A stretch of 53,499 nt of DNA from an uncultured Burkholderiales bacterium (GCA_903844385.1 CAIMTJ010000027.1:1-53499), one strand, 5' to 3'. Shown: positions 14,972-24,622, numbered from the stretch's first letter. Made by a program: numbers and translations. Notes: generated by a model from the letters alone, not told the origin.

Positions 14972-16372
14972 TCAATGCGCGTGAAAAATCACGCGATCGG
15001 GCACCTGTTTGGTCTGACCCATTTTGCTCCACCAAGGCATCAACATGAAAAATCCAAAGTAAAACAAGGTTCCCACTTGGGAGATGCGCTCACCCATGGG
15101 TGAGGGCGGTTGGGTGCCCAAGTAGCCGAGCACAAAAAACACCACCACAAAAATGGCGTACATATACAAATGCCAATCGGGCTTGTAGCGGATCGATTTG
15201 ACCTCGCAGTGATCTAGCCACGGCAAGAAGAACAAAATCACCACAGCGCCACCCATCACCACAACGCCCCAAAATTTGGCGTCCACGGAGTACATCATGA
15301 CGGCCAACCCGAGGGTAAAGACCGCGACCACGATTTTCAAAAAGCCCGAAATCTGAGCCTTGGTGATGGTGAGCGCACCCGAGGCCAAGACGATCAGGAT
15401 CAAGACCTTGACCATCTCCCCCGTGATGGCGCGAAGCATGGAGTAGTAAGGGGTGAAGTACCACACCGGTGCAATGTGCAAAGGTGTCTTCAATGGGTCA
15501 GCGGGGATGAAGTTGTTGGCTTCCAAGAAGTAGCCACCGAGCTCAGGCGCGAAGAAAATAATCGCGGTAAAAATCATCAAAAACACGCCCACGCCCATGA
15601 TGTCGTGTACCGAGTAGTAAGGATGAAAGGGAATGCCGTCCAAAGGAATGCCTTGGTCGTCTTTTTTCGCCTTGATCTCCACACCATCGGGGTTGTTGGA
15701 GCCCACTTCGTGCAAGGCAATGATGTGAGCCGCCACGAGTCCCACCAGCACCAAGGGCACAGCGATCACGTGAAAGCTAAAGAAGCGGTTGAGGGTCGCG
15801 TCTCCGACCACATAGTCACCACGGATCAAGAGAGCCAAATCCGGGCCAATCAAGGGCACTGCAGAAAAGAGATTCACAATCACCTGTGCGCCCCAATAGG
15901 ACATCTGTCCCCAAGGCAGCAAGTAGCCCATGAAGGCCTCGGCCATCAGACACAAAAAGATCGTGCAACCAAAGATCCACACGAGCTCGCGCGGCTGGCG
16001 ATAAGAGCCGTAGATGAGGCCGCGAAACATGTGCAAATACACCACCACAAAAAACGCCGAAGCGCCCGTGGAGTGCATGTAGCGAATGAGCCAGCCCCAA
16101 GGCACGTCGCGCATGATGTATTCAACCGAGGCAAAGGCGTTGGTGGCGTCCGCCTTGTAGTGCATCGTGAGAAAGATGCCGGTGACAATTTGCAGCACCA
16201 ACACCAACAAGGAAAGCGAGCCAAAGAAGTACCAAAAATTGAAGTTCTTGGGGGCGTAGTATTTGGACAAATGCTCTTCCCACAGCTGGGTCGCAGGAAA
16301 GCGGTTGTCCACCCAATTCATGAGCTTTTCGCCAGCGGAGGCATTGGGCGAAATTTCTTTAAAGTGTGCCAT
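14972..16372 (-). CDS. petB: Cytochrome b of the bc1 complex
   Basis: Central membrane subunit of ubiquinol:cytochrome c reductase with two b haems. The 466-residue length is normal for proteobacterial cytochrome b including its C-terminal extension. I start at the ATG at 16372 (MAHFKEISPNASAGEKLMNW), 17 bp after the petA stop. The open frame runs back to a TTG inside petA. Landmarks are LPWGQMSYWGAQV, the haem-ligand His in helices 2 and 4, and the Qo-site motif PVWYFTPYY in place of the PEWY found in mitochondria, a variant I recall from other beta- and gammaproteobacteria. Confidence 0.97.
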   Translation of the reverse strand: MAHFKEISPNASAGEKLMNWVDNRFPATQLWEEHLSKYYAPKNFNFWYFFGSLSLLVLVLQIVTGIFLTMHYKADATNAFASVEYIMRDVPWGWLIRYMHSTGASAFFVVVYLHMFRGLIYGSYRQPRELVWIFGCTIFLCLMAEAFMGYLLPWGQMSYWGAQVIVNLFSAVPLIGPDLALLIRGDYVVGDATLNRFFSFHVIAVPLVLVGLVAAHIIALHEVGSNNPDGVEIKAKKDDQGIPLDGIPFHPYYSVHDIMGVGVFLMIFTAIIFFAPELGGYFLEANNFIPADPLKTPLHIAPVWYFTPYYSMLRAITGEMVKVLILIVLASGALTITKAQISGFLKIVVAVFTLGLAVMMYSVDAKFWGVVVMGGAVVILFFLPWLDHCEVKSIRYKPDWHLYMYAIFVVVFFVLGYLGTQPPSPMGERISQVGTLFYFGFFMLMPWWSKMGQTKQVPDRVIFHAH

Positions 16373-16389
16373 ATTCGTTAAACTTTCAT

Positions 16390-16989
16390 TCAAGCTTTTT
16401 TGTCTTCGCCAATGATCAACCTGTTGTCCGACAAATACATGTGGGGAGGAATCTCCAAATTGTCAGGCGCAGGCTTATTCTTGAACACACGACCAGCCAG
16501 GTCAAAGGTCGAACCGTGGCAGGGGCATAAAAAACCACCCGGCCAGTCGTTGGGCAAGGACGGTTGTGCGCCAGGCGCAAATTTGTCGCTCGGCGAGCAA
16601 CCCAAGTGGGTACAAATGCCCACCGCCACAAACACCTCAGGCTTGATCGAGCGCGCTTGGTTGCGGGCGTACTCGGGGGTGAGCTCGGAGGGCTTGCGCT
16701 CGGACTTGGGGTCGGCGAGCTCGCCCTCGACGCTGCTCAGTGCAGCAATTTGCTCAGGCGTTCTGCGAATGATCCACACGGGCTTGCCACGCCACTCGAC
16801 GGTGATTTTCTCACCCGGCTTGACCGCAGAGATGTCGACCTCCACGGAAGCACCCGCGGCCTTGGCGCGCTCAGACGGCTGAATGGAGCTGGCAAACGGA
16901 ATGGCAGTGGCCACCGTGCCGGCTGCACCCACGCACGATGTGGCGATCAGCCAGGTGCGCTTACTTGAATCAATTGTGTTGTCACTCAT
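16390..16989 (-). CDS. petA: Rieske iron-sulfur subunit of the bc1 complex
   Basis: 2Fe-2S protein that accepts an electron from ubiquinol. The 199-residue product starts at the ATG at 16989, six bases after a GAGGA Shine-Dalgarno; a longer reading from 17028 lacks homology. The N-terminal SSKRTWLIATSCVG followed by a hydrophobic anchor is a Tat-type signal in which one Arg of the twin pair is Lys. The cluster ligands are in CTHLGC and CPCHGS, with the usual disulfide Cys pair. Tat export of Rieske proteins is established, and tatABC are encoded in the same run of genes. Confidence 0.97.
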   Translation of the reverse strand: MSDNTIDSSKRTWLIATSCVGAAGTVATAIPFASSIQPSERAKAAGASVEVDISAVKPGEKITVEWRGKPVWIIRRTPEQIAALSSVEGELADPKSERKPSELTPEYARNQARSIKPEVFVAVGICTHLGCSPSDKFAPGAQPSLPNDWPGGFLCPCHGSTFDLAGRVFKNKPAPDNLEIPPHMYLSDNRLIIGEDKKA

Positions 16990-17030
16990 GAAAGTCCTCA
17001 ATGTGGCCCCAACGCTAGGGTTAACCATCT

Positions 17031-17060
17031 ATTGTATCTGACTGCGCCACCGCATTTCAA
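17031..17060 (-). promoter_or_regulatory. Sigma-70-type promoter of petABC
   Basis: On the minus strand TTGAAA (-35, 17055-17060) and TACAAT (-10, 17031-17036) are separated by 18 bp. Transcription would begin near 17024, about 35 bases before the petA ATG. Both hexamers are close to consensus and the placement fits. Confidence 0.6.
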
Positions 17061-17143
17061 GCCCCACCCTGGATGGGCTTTTTGGGCGTCTAACCCGCTG
17101 GCCGACCCCGATCATGGGCCCAAGCACTGGCTGCGCTACGCCG

Positions 17144-18298
17144 TTAAGTCAGCGAGCTCAGTTGCTGGGCCACCTGGACGGCTTCGAGCAAACTGCTCGC
17201 CCGCGCTTGACCCAGCCCCGCCAGATCGAAGGCGGTGCCATGGTCGGGGCTGGTTCTCACCAGCGGCAGCCCCAAGGTGACATTGACCCCTTGGTCCAAT
17301 CCCAAGTATTTGATCGGAATGAGGCCTTGGTCGTGGTAGAGCGCCACCACGGCATCGAATTCACCCGGGCGTTGCGCCGTGCGCCTGGCCCGCATGAACA
17401 CCGTGTCCGGGGACACTGGCCCGTGAACATCCAGGCCCGCCGCGCGGGCTTGGGCCAAGGCGGGCGTTAACATCTCGATTTCCTCTCGCCCCATCAACCC
17501 GCCTTCACCCGCGTGGGGGTTCAGACCACTCAAGGCAATCCTGGGTCGCCGCCCCAAACTGCGGCTCAAAGCCTGGTCGGTGATGTGCAAGGTCTCCAGC
17601 ACCCCATGAATACTCAAGCTTGAAATGGCCTCCTTTAAAGAGATGTGAATGCTCACCAACACCACGGTGAGCTCGTCATGGGTGAGCATCATGCGCACGG
17701 GTAGCGCTGAATCAGGTCGACCCAAAAACCGCGCGCACTCGTGCTGCAGCAGCTCGGTGTGCCCCGGATAATCCCACAGCGCCAGTGCCAGGGCTTCTTT
17801 GTGGATGGGCGCGGTGACCACGGCCCTCACGTGCCCGAGCAAGGCCGCACGGGTGGCGCTCACAATGCTTTGGGCCGCCATCTCGCCAGACAAAGCCTCA
17901 ATGCGGCCCATCTGAGGCAGTCGCCTCGAGTGCAAAGCGTCTTGGGTCTGGGGCGCGAGCGCCCGCTGCTCACCCAAGCCCTGCCCCACGTGCTCCAGGA
18001 TCGAGCCCCAATGTTCAAGATTGATGAGCGCAATGACTCGCTTGGCGCCGTCTTCTGGGGATGGGGGTGCGAATGCGCGTTGCGAGATCAAACCGTCTTT
18101 GCCCCACGAGAGCTCATCGAATTCGATGCGGTGCTCGGGATCAACCCAGGCGCGGGCACGCTCAAAAACACCCCGATGTCCCAACACCACCGCGTCCTCA
18201 CACAAAGCGGGTTGCTGCAAGAAACACTGCAACACAATTTCAGGACCAATACCCGAGGGGTCACCTTGTGTGATGGCCAATGGGGGGGGAGTCGTCAT
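17144..18298 (-). CDS. pdxA: 4-hydroxythreonine-4-phosphate dehydrogenase
   Basis: NAD-dependent enzyme of pyridoxal phosphate synthesis. The 384-residue protein starts at the ATG at 18298 (MTTPPPLAITQGDPSGIGPEI), 13 bp after nif3; upstream reading lies inside nif3. Marks of the family are TAPIHKEAL, DYPGHTELLQ, the metal-binding GLNPHAGEGGLMG and ALYHDQGLIPIKYL, and GVNVTLGLPLVRTSPDHGTA. It is about 50 residues longer than E. coli PdxA, mainly in a stretch near residues 60-115 that has no clear counterpart. In many relatives pdxA sits with surA and ksgA, so the place beside nif3 and petA is less usual. A PdxA-like paralogue with another substrate cannot be excluded. Confidence 0.9.
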   Translation of the reverse strand: MTTPPPLAITQGDPSGIGPEIVLQCFLQQPALCEDAVVLGHRGVFERARAWVDPEHRIEFDELSWGKDGLISQRAFAPPSPEDGAKRVIALINLEHWGSILEHVGQGLGEQRALAPQTQDALHSRRLPQMGRIEALSGEMAAQSIVSATRAALLGHVRAVVTAPIHKEALALALWDYPGHTELLQHECARFLGRPDSALPVRMMLTHDELTVVLVSIHISLKEAISSLSIHGVLETLHITDQALSRSLGRRPRIALSGLNPHAGEGGLMGREEIEMLTPALAQARAAGLDVHGPVSPDTVFMRARRTAQRPGEFDAVVALYHDQGLIPIKYLGLDQGVNVTLGLPLVRTSPDHGTAFDLAGLGQARASSLLEAVQVAQQLSSLT

Positions 18299-18311
18299 CA
18301 GGCAAGCGGCC

Positions 18312-19109
18312 TCAAGCGGGGTTGTCGATGTCGACAAACTCATGCGACAGCGCAAAATGCTCACCCAAGTGTTCACCCAGTGCACGCGCGCCGCCGCGCT
18401 CGCTGGCATGGTGACCACACGCCACATACACCACCTGAGACTCGCGCGCCCAATGCACCTGGGGCTCCGAGATCTCGCCGGTGATAAAGACCCGAGCACC
18501 GGCGTCGATGGCCGATTCAAAGTAGCCCTGCGCCCCGCCCGTGCACCACGCCACCACCCCCAAGGGCGCATCGCGCTCAAAGTGCGTGGGCTCAACGACC
18601 AAAGGGGTGCGCTTTAACTGCTGCTCAATGCGCCCGAGCAAGGTGCTCAAACTCAGCACCTCTGGCGTGTGCGCCACGGATGGGGCGGCTGGCAGGGCGG
18701 TCATTCGCCCCCAAAGCCCCAAGTTTTGCTCGCCAAAACTGCCCTGCACGTCTAGCCCCAGTGCGCGGGCCAACTGGACGTTGTTGCCATACAGTGGATG
18801 GGCATCCAAGGGCAAGTGGTAAGCCAAGAGATTGATGTCATGCGCCAAAAGTGCGGCCAAGCGCGACTTCATCCAGCCCGTCACGCACCCGCTTTGGTTG
18901 CGCCAAAACAAGCCATGGTGGACCAACAAGGCGTGAGCACGCGTGTCAATGGCGTAGTCAATGAGGGCCTGGCTGGCCGTCACCCCACTCACCAGCCGCT
19001 CGATCTCCAAGCCGCCTTCGACTTGCAGTCCATTGGGGCCGTAGTCCTTGAAACGCTCGGGCTGCAAGAGCTCGTTGACATAGGAGACCAGAGCCGAACG
19101 CGCAATCAT
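18312..19109 (-). CDS. Nif3-like dinuclear metal centre protein
   Basis: Member of the Nif3/YbgI family, which forms toroidal hexamers with a two-metal site; an assigned cellular function is lacking. The 265-residue length fits the short bacterial form. The metal ligands are in LLVHHGLFWR and AYHLPLDAHPLYGNN near the N-terminus, and GEISEPQVHWARE with YVACGHHASERGG near the C-terminus. The N-terminal RFKDYGPNGLQVEG is also typical. The start overlaps the stop of the protease gene by 4 bp, and pdxA follows after 13 bp. Confidence 0.93.
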   Translation of the reverse strand: MIARSALVSYVNELLQPERFKDYGPNGLQVEGGLEIERLVSGVTASQALIDYAIDTRAHALLVHHGLFWRNQSGCVTGWMKSRLAALLAHDINLLAYHLPLDAHPLYGNNVQLARALGLDVQGSFGEQNLGLWGRMTALPAAPSVAHTPEVLSLSTLLGRIEQQLKRTPLVVEPTHFERDAPLGVVAWCTGGAQGYFESAIDAGARVFITGEISEPQVHWARESQVVYVACGHHASERGGARALGEHLGEHFALSHEFVDIDNPA

Positions 19110-20308
19110 GGCCGCTCACCTCGGCGCTTTTGAGGCTCTGGGGGCTCTGGGGACAACTGGGGCTTCATCTTGGGGCGTTGCGCGGGGGTGAGGGTGAGCT
19201 GCAGCGCTTGGTCTTTGCGCTTGATCTTGAACTCCACGGCCACGTTGGGCTTGAGCGCCGCCACAGCGCTCAAGAGCTCGGCCACATGCTCAACGCGCTT
19301 GCTGCCAACTTGCTCGATCACGTCCCCGGGCTTCAAGCCCGCCTTGGCCGCGGGTGCGTTTTGCAGCACCCCAGTCACCGCCACCCCCTTGGTGGCGGGG
19401 TCCTTCAAGCCAAAGGTGAGCATGAGCTCGGGCGTCAACTCATTGGGCTCGACGCCGATCCAGCCGCGGGTGACTTGGCCGTCCTTGATGATGCCCTCGA
19501 GCACTTGTTGGGCGGTGGAGACAGGAATCGCAAAACCAATGCCCATGGAGCCGCCCGAGCGCGAATAAATCGCTGTGTTGATGCCCAATAAATTGCCCGA
19601 GACATCCACCAAAGCGCCACCCGAGTTGCCCGGGTTGATGGCCGCGTCGGTTTGAATGAAGTTCTCAAACGTGTTGATCCCCAGTTGATTGCGCCCGAGC
19701 GCCGAGACAATGCCACTGGTGACGGTTTGTCCGACGCCAAAGGGGTTGCCAATGGCCAGCACCAAGTCCCCCACTTGCAAGGCGTCAGAGTTACCGAGCA
19801 CGATCACAGGCAGGCGATCGAGTTTGATTTTGAGGACCGCCAAATCCGAATCGGGATCCACCCCAATCACCTGGCCCTTGGCTTGCCTGCCATCGTTCAA
19901 ACTCACCTCAATTTCATCGGCGCCTTCGATCACATGGTAATTGGTCAAGATAAAGCCCTGATCGCTCACGATCACGCCCGAGCCCAAGCCCACTTGCGGA
20001 CTGTTGTCTTCTTGGCCACCAAAAAAATGCTTGAACCAAGGATCCATCGTCGCGAGGTTTTTCTCGGGCGCTTTGCTCGTGTTGATGCTCACCACCGCAG
20101 GCGAGGCTTTTTTGGCGGCCGCACTGAAACTGCCCGCCGCCGTAAAACCGCTGTCCTTGTTCAGGCCCGCAACGCTAGCGGTTTGTAGCCCCAAGCTCGA
20201 CAGCGATGGGCGATGGTTGAGCCACTCGGGCTTCAAGGTCACCAGCACAAACCAAACGGCCAAAAGGGCGGTGACCACTTGCGAAAACAGCAACCAGAGT
20301 CGTTTCAT
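19106..20308 (-). CDS. Membrane-anchored HtrA-type serine protease (DegS-like)
   Basis: S1C-family protease of the envelope stress system. One N-terminal membrane anchor (residues about 8-25) is followed by a trypsin-like domain with His125 (TNYHVIEG), Asp155 (DPDSDLAVL) and Ser229 (NPGNSGGAL). A single PDZ domain follows at about 290-375, with AAKAGLKPGDVIEQVG. A Pro-rich basic tail ends the 400-residue protein. One PDZ and an uncleaved anchor make it more like DegS/AlgW than DegP. Whether it cuts an anti-sigma factor is not shown here. It lies 52 bp from tatC and overlaps nif3 by 4 bp. Confidence 0.93.
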   Translation of the reverse strand: MKRLWLLFSQVVTALLAVWFVLVTLKPEWLNHRPSLSSLGLQTASVAGLNKDSGFTAAGSFSAAAKKASPAVVSINTSKAPEKNLATMDPWFKHFFGGQEDNSPQVGLGSGVIVSDQGFILTNYHVIEGADEIEVSLNDGRQAKGQVIGVDPDSDLAVLKIKLDRLPVIVLGNSDALQVGDLVLAIGNPFGVGQTVTSGIVSALGRNQLGINTFENFIQTDAAINPGNSGGALVDVSGNLLGINTAIYSRSGGSMGIGFAIPVSTAQQVLEGIIKDGQVTRGWIGVEPNELTPELMLTFGLKDPATKGVAVTGVLQNAPAAKAGLKPGDVIEQVGSKRVEHVAELLSAVAALKPNVAVEFKIKRKDQALQLTLTPAQRPKMKPQLSPEPPEPQKRRGERP

Positions 20309-20360
20309 GGTGTGAAAAACCTTGCTAAAAAATCAAACACCCAATGGGCAGTACAACACG

Positions 20361-21182
20361 TCACTCGTCGCTGGGGGCTTGCGTGGTTTTGATGAAAATC
20401 TGCGCGGCCCAAATCCCCACTTCATAGAGTAAACACATCGGTATCGCCAGCGCCAACTGAGACACCACATCGGGTGGGGTCACAATGGCCGCCACAATGA
20501 AGGCGAGCACCACAAAATACGATCGAAACGATTTGAGTTTTTCGATGGAAAAAATCCCCATGCGCGCCAACACCACCACCACAATGGGCACCTCAAAGGC
20601 CATCCCAAAGGCCAAAAACATGGTCAACACAAAGCTCAAGTAAGCCTCAATATCAGGAGCGGCCGTGATGCTTTTCGGGGCAAACGATTGAATGAATTTG
20701 AACACTCGCCCAAAAACAAAGAAATAACAAAATCCAACACCCAAGAAAAACAACACCGTGCTTGAAACCACCAAGGGCAACACCAAGCGCTTTTCATGCG
20801 AATACAGCCCTGGCGCCACAAACGCCCAGAGCTGATACAGCACGATGGGCAATGCCATTAAAAATGCGGCCATGAGCATGATTTTCAAGGGCACCATGAA
20901 AGGCGAAATCACCGACGTTGCAATGAGGGTGGTGCCGGCGGGCAAATTCGCCACCAAAGGAGCGGCCAGCAAGTCGTACAAGTCCGAGGGACCGGGATAA
21001 ATGCTCAAGATCACCGCCATCACGGCAATCGCCGCCACCGCCTTGACCAAGCGGTCGCGCAACTCGACCAAGTGCTGCACAAAGGGCTGCTCGGTGCCGG
21101 CGAGCTCGTCGGCAGGCGCCACCTGGGGGTCGGCTTTGTCGCTGGGCTTGGCGTGAGGGTCGGAGGAAGTGGGTTCAGACAT
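20361..21182 (-). CDS. tatC: Sec-independent translocase subunit TatC
   Basis: Six-helix inner-membrane receptor that recognises twin-arginine signal peptides. Landmarks in the 273-residue protein are the N-terminal FVQHLVELRDRLVKAV, YQLWAFVAPGLYSHEKRLVLPLV and FGMAFEVPIVVVVLARMGI, plus SFRSYFVVLAFIVAAIVTPPDVVSQ. All carry residues typical of the family. The first 30 residues are a polar extension. It is the last of tatA-tatB-tatC, and the HtrA-like protease gene follows after 52 bp. Confidence 0.97.
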   Translation of the reverse strand: MSEPTSSDPHAKPSDKADPQVAPADELAGTEQPFVQHLVELRDRLVKAVAAIAVMAVILSIYPGPSDLYDLLAAPLVANLPAGTTLIATSVISPFMVPLKIMLMAAFLMALPIVLYQLWAFVAPGLYSHEKRLVLPLVVSSTVLFFLGVGFCYFFVFGRVFKFIQSFAPKSITAAPDIEAYLSFVLTMFLAFGMAFEVPIVVVVLARMGIFSIEKLKSFRSYFVVLAFIVAAIVTPPDVVSQLALAIPMCLLYEVGIWAAQIFIKTTQAPSDE

Positions 21183-21284
21183 GCGAGAGGGGTCGAAGTG
21201 GGCAATGAATCAAACGGGGCTCATCGGTGGGGGTGAGGTGAACATGCGTGCAGGCCTCTGGGCAGCGCTTGGTCGCTTGCGGCC

Positions 21285-21788
21285 TCACGCGCGGGGCCTA
21301 AAGCGCGCCACCCGGGCCGCGCCTGAGAGCGCTCGGGTGCGCACGCCTTGGCGCGCTTTGTACCACTGGGGCATGGCCGAGCGTTTGAGACGCCAGTTTT
21401 TGCCAGGGTGGCGGTATTGCGGCATGAACAGGGGCGGTAAAAAGTCGCTCGCGGCACTGGCGTGCAGGGGGTCTTGGGCCAAATCATGCGAGGCGTTGCC
21501 TTCGAGTCCGGCCGTCACCTCGCGCCAATCTTTCTCAAACTGATTGGAGCTGTCATGGATGCTTTGCTGCATGCTTTGTGCCGCCGACTCCATGGATTCC
21601 TTCATCTTTTTAAGCTCATCGAGCTCCATCGAGCGGTTGACCTCGGCTTTGACGTCGGAGACGTACTTCTGGGCTTTGCCAATCAAGGTGCCAACCGTGC
21701 GCGCCACGCGTGGGAGCTTCTCGGGCCCAATCACAATGAGGGCCACGGCACCAATGAGGGCGAGTTTGGAGATACCCAGATCAATCAT
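21285..21788 (-). CDS. tatB: Sec-independent translocase subunit TatB
   Basis: Single-span partner of TatC in the twin-arginine receptor complex. The start [26 protein letters not shown] contains the short membrane helix and the Gly-Pro-Glu hinge that separate TatB from TatA. A long amphipathic helix follows ([31 protein letters not shown]). The 167-residue protein ends in an unstructured basic tail of about 70 residues. It is separated by gaps of 209 bp from tatA and 102 bp from tatC, larger than usual for this operon. Confidence 0.95.
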   Translation of the reverse strand: MIDLGISKLALIGAVALIVIGPEKLPRVARTVGTLIGKAQKYVSDVKAEVNRSMELDELKKMKESMESAAQSMQQSIHDSSNQFEKDWREVTAGLEGNASHDLAQDPLHASAASDFLPPLFMPQYRHPGKNWRLKRSAMPQWYKARQGVRTRALSGAARVARFRPRA

Positions 21789-21997
21789 GGGTGGGATACC
21801 AAGGAGACATCAGTCATGGAACGAATCAACCTTTTAACGTTGCTGGCAACATGCCCATCGAATTCAAACAAGACACTCCCCACGGCTGTTGCCCAACTCG
21901 CTGGCAATGGGGTGGCGGGTTTATAGCGTCTGGACTCGTCCCCTTCAGAGCAGGTTCTGCTCAGGCAAGGCTCGCGAGACGGCCCAAAGTGGGGGGG

Positions 21998-22246
21998 TCA
22001 GATCTTTTGCTTGGCCTCGACGTCTATGGTGGTTTTGTCGCTTTGGTGAGCAACACCAGCGGCCACATGGGGATGGGGGGGCTCGGCCTCAGGGCTCGGC
22101 GCAGCCTGGCCGTCTTTCATGCCCTCTTTGAAGCCCTTCACAGCGCCACCCAAATCAGAACCGATGTTCTTCAACTTCTTGGTGCCAAAGACCAACACGA
22201 TGATCAGCAGCACGATCAGCCAATGCCAAATTGAAAATGAACCCAT
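21998..22246 (-). CDS. tatA: Sec-independent translocase subunit TatA
   Basis: Pore-forming small subunit of the Tat translocase. The 82-residue product starts [25 protein letters not shown] with the short membrane helix and Phe-Gly hinge, followed by the amphipathic helix [19 protein letters not shown] and a polar tail. A strong GAGGAG lies ahead of the ATG at 22246. It is the first gene of the tat group and lies downstream of hinT. Confidence 0.96.
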   Translation of the reverse strand: MGSFSIWHWLIVLLIIVLVFGTKKLKNIGSDLGGAVKGFKEGMKDGQAAPSPEAEPPHPHVAAGVAHQSDKTTIDVEAKQKI

Positions 22247-22386
22247 GTCTCAGTCTCCTCGGGGTTAAGTCACCGCAGTCTGGCGCGGTATGGATAGGGC
22301 CTATTCTATAACTGCCAAGACAACTCGCTTGAAACCCCGCAAAATAAACCCCCTCACAGCAAGATCGGTGCCCCAAGGGGTCTACC

Positions 22387-22746
22387 TCAACCCTTGGACC
22401 AGGGTCTGGGGCCACCCATCACGTGCAAGTGCAAGTGGTGCACCTCTTGGCCACCGTGCTGGCCGGTGTTGACCATCAAGCGGTAGCCGCCTTCGGGGTA
22501 GGGCCGGCAGCCCTCTTGGCGGGCGAGAACATCGACCTTGACCATCATGCGCCCCACCAAAGCGGTGTGCTCGGTGCTCAACTGCGCCATGCTGGCAATG
22601 TGTGCTTTGGGGATGATCAAAAAATGCACCGGCGCCCACGGATGGATGTCGTGAAAGGCCATCATCTCCTCGTCTTCGTAGACGAGTTGAGACGGGATTT
22701 GGCGCTGAACGATTTTGCAAAAAATGCAGTTGTCGACGTGTTGCAT
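22387..22746 (-). CDS. hinT: HIT-family nucleotide hydrolase (HinT-like)
   Basis: Histidine-triad protein; relatives hydrolyse adenosine phosphoramidates and lysyl-AMP. The active-site triad HHLHLHVMGG is near the C-terminus. The N-terminal CIFCKIVQRQIPSQLVYEDE, HDIHPWAPVHFLIIPKAHI and the GYRLMVNTGQHGGQEV segment are typical. It has 119 residues from the ATG at 22746. A TTG two codons earlier has better spacing from an AAGAGG and may be the true start. It is placed between hisE and tatA, as in many Burkholderiales. Confidence 0.93.
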   Translation of the reverse strand: MQHVDNCIFCKIVQRQIPSQLVYEDEEMMAFHDIHPWAPVHFLIIPKAHIASMAQLSTEHTALVGRMMVKVDVLARQEGCRPYPEGGYRLMVNTGQHGGQEVHHLHLHVMGGPRPWSKG

Positions 22747-22785
22747 GTTCAAAGTGACCTCTTCAAGACAAAACGCACCCCAGGC

Positions 22786-23193
22786 TTACTCGCCTTGGGC
22801 CTCACGGGCTTGGGCTTTGCGCAGGGCTTTTTCTTCCAAACCACTCAAGCCCTCTCGCCGGGCCAACTCTGCGAGCACCGCTTGGGGGCTCAAACCAAAG
22901 TGCGACAGGGCCACCAAGGTGTGAAACCACAAGTCCGCCATCTCGCCCACCAAGCTGTGTTCTTGCAGGCTCAAGGCCTGGGCGCTTGGTGCAGCGCTCT
23001 CGCGCAACGCTTGCAGATCTTTGGCCGCCATGACGACCTCGGTGGCTTCTTCGCCAATTTTTTTCAAAAAAGCGTCTGGACCGCGCGCAAGCAGTCGCGC
23101 CACATAGCTCTTGTCAGGGTCGCCCCCATGCTCGGGCTTGCGAGACTCAATGACCTGAGCCAAGCGGCCCAAGGTGTCGGTGGTGGTGTTCAT
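22786..23193 (-). CDS. hisE: Phosphoribosyl-ATP pyrophosphatase
   Basis: Second step of histidine synthesis: removes pyrophosphate from phosphoribosyl-ATP. The 135-residue product begins at the ATG at 23193 ([20 protein letters not shown]), 13 bp after hisI. The MazG-like helical fold is marked by [30 protein letters not shown], whose acidic pairs bind magnesium, and by [21 protein letters not shown]. The frame extends upstream inside hisI without homology. It is a separate protein here, not fused to HisI as in enterobacteria. Confidence 0.96.
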   Translation of the reverse strand: MNTTTDTLGRLAQVIESRKPEHGGDPDKSYVARLLARGPDAFLKKIGEEATEVVMAAKDLQALRESAAPSAQALSLQEHSLVGEMADLWFHTLVALSHFGLSPQAVLAELARREGLSGLEEKALRKAQAREAQGE

Positions 23194-23206
23194 GTCGCTG
23201 CTCGCC

Positions 23207-23671
23207 TTAGGGGTTGTGGGCCGTGTAGATGGTCTCGGGGTCTTTGAGCACAGGCGCAGTGGCCACCCACTGGTGGTGCTCATCCAGCGTCCAAGAAAAA
23301 CAACTGTGACGCCCGGTGTGGCAAGCAATGGATGGGCGGTGGCCCTCTTGGGTGACGGTGAGCAAGAGCACATCCGCATCGCAATCGAGTCGCATGCTGT
23401 GCACGACTTGAACATGACCGGACTCTTCGCCTTTGAACCACAGTTTGCCGCGGGAGCGACTGAAGTACACAGCGCGCTGGGTCTGGGCGGTTTTTTCCAA
23501 GGCCTCGCGGTTCATCCAGGCCATCATCAGCACATCTCCACTGCCCGCTTCTTGGGCAATCACAGGCAACAAGCCTTGGCCATCAAAACGAACTTGGTCA
23601 AGCCAAGACGATGGGGAACTGTCGCTCAAGGCAGTCGTAAAAGGCGTGAGAGTTGACACAGCGAAGTCCAT
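23207..23671 (-). CDS. hisI: Phosphoribosyl-AMP cyclohydrolase
   Basis: Opens the adenine ring of phosphoribosyl-AMP in histidine synthesis. The 154-residue protein has the family blocks [44 protein letters not shown] and [11 protein letters not shown]. The zinc-ligand region is [10 protein letters not shown]. About 20 extra residues precede the conserved part. It is transcribed after hisF across a 150 bp gap in which I see no clear promoter or terminator. Confidence 0.96.
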   Translation of the reverse strand: MDFAVSTLTPFTTALSDSSPSSWLDQVRFDGQGLLPVIAQEAGSGDVLMMAWMNREALEKTAQTQRAVYFSRSRGKLWFKGEESGHVQVVHSMRLDCDADVLLLTVTQEGHRPSIACHTGRHSCFSWTLDEHHQWVATAPVLKDPETIYTAHNP

Positions 23672-23821
23672 CCGTAAACAAAAAAAGCATTTTAAGGGTG
23701 AGCCGTCCTAGCGCATCCGTCTCCTCAAGACCCCCACTGGGCAGGCCCGGAATTGTCTCATCGCTTTGAGGCCACGGCGTTCTTCAGGCCCAAAAGCTTG
23801 AAGACATCAAGGCACCCGACA

Positions 23822-24622
23822 TCAAGGTCTCACGGGAATGCCACGGGCCCTCAAACACGCCTTGGCCTCTTGTATGGTGTGCTCGCCATAATGAAAAATA
23901 CTCGCCGCGAGCACCGCATCGGCGCCACCGAGCGCAATGCCATCGGCCAAATCGCCCAAGGACCCCACGCCACCGGAGGCAATCACGGGCACACTCACCG
24001 CATCGCTCACGGCGCGGGTGAGCGCCAAATCAAAACCACTTTTGGTGCCGTCTTTGTCCATGCTGGTGAGGAGAATTTCACCCGCCCCCAAGTGGGTCAT
24101 GCGCTGGGCCCACTGCACCGCGTCCAGTCCTGTGTCACGCCGCCCCCCATGGCTGTAGACGTCCCAACCCGGCCCCAGGGCCTCACCTTGCTCGCCCAGG
24201 CGCGCTTCTTGCGCCGGTGTTCTTTTCTTGGCATCGATGGCCAACACGATGCACTGCGAGCCGTATTTGTTGGCCGCATCCCGGATCACTTGGGGGTTGG
24301 CAATGGCGGCCGAATTAAAACTTGTCTTGTCCGCGCCTGCGTTCAAGAGACGCCGCACATCCTCCACCGTTCTCACGCCGCCCCCCACGGTCAAGGGGAT
24401 GAACACCTTGGAGGCGACGGCTTCAATGATGTGAAGAATCATGTCTCGCTCATCGGAAGTGGCCGTGATGTCCAAAAACGTGAGTTCATCAGCGCCTTGC
24501 TCGTTGTAGCGAGCGGCAATTTCAACGGGGTCACCGGCATCCCTCAGGGACACAAAATTCACCCCCTTCACCACCCGCCCAGCGGTCACGTCTAGGCATG
24601 GGATGATGCGCTTGGCCAGCAT
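23822..24622 (-). CDS. hisF: Imidazole glycerol phosphate synthase, cyclase subunit
   Basis: TIM-barrel subunit that joins ammonia from HisH to PRFAR, making imidazole glycerol phosphate and AICAR. The catalytic Asp11 is visible in [12 protein letters not shown], and the second in [10 protein letters not shown] (about residue 131). [11 protein letters not shown] marks the phosphate-binding strand. The 266-residue length is slightly above the usual 252-258. An insertion after IDAKK ([18 protein letters not shown]) accounts for it. The ATG overlaps the last base of hisA's stop. Confidence 0.97.
   Translation of the reverse strand: MLAKRIIPCLDVTAGRVVKGVNFVSLRDAGDPVEIAARYNEQGADELTFLDITATSDERDMILHIIEAVASKVFIPLTVGGGVRTVEDVRRLLNAGADKTSFNSAAIANPQVIRDAANKYGSQCIVLAIDAKKRTPAQEARLGEQGEALGPGWDVYSHGGRRDTGLDAVQWAQRMTHLGAGEILLTSMDKDGTKSGFDLALTRAVSDAVSVPVIASGGVGSLGDLADGIALGGADAVLAASIFHYGEHTIQEAKACLRARGIPVRP

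Noticed and set aside
21948-21962. Hairpin GAGCAG-GTT-CTGCTC between tatA and tatB as a terminator
   Set aside because: Only a 6 bp stem and no T-run on the transcribed strand; tatB lies downstream in the same operon.
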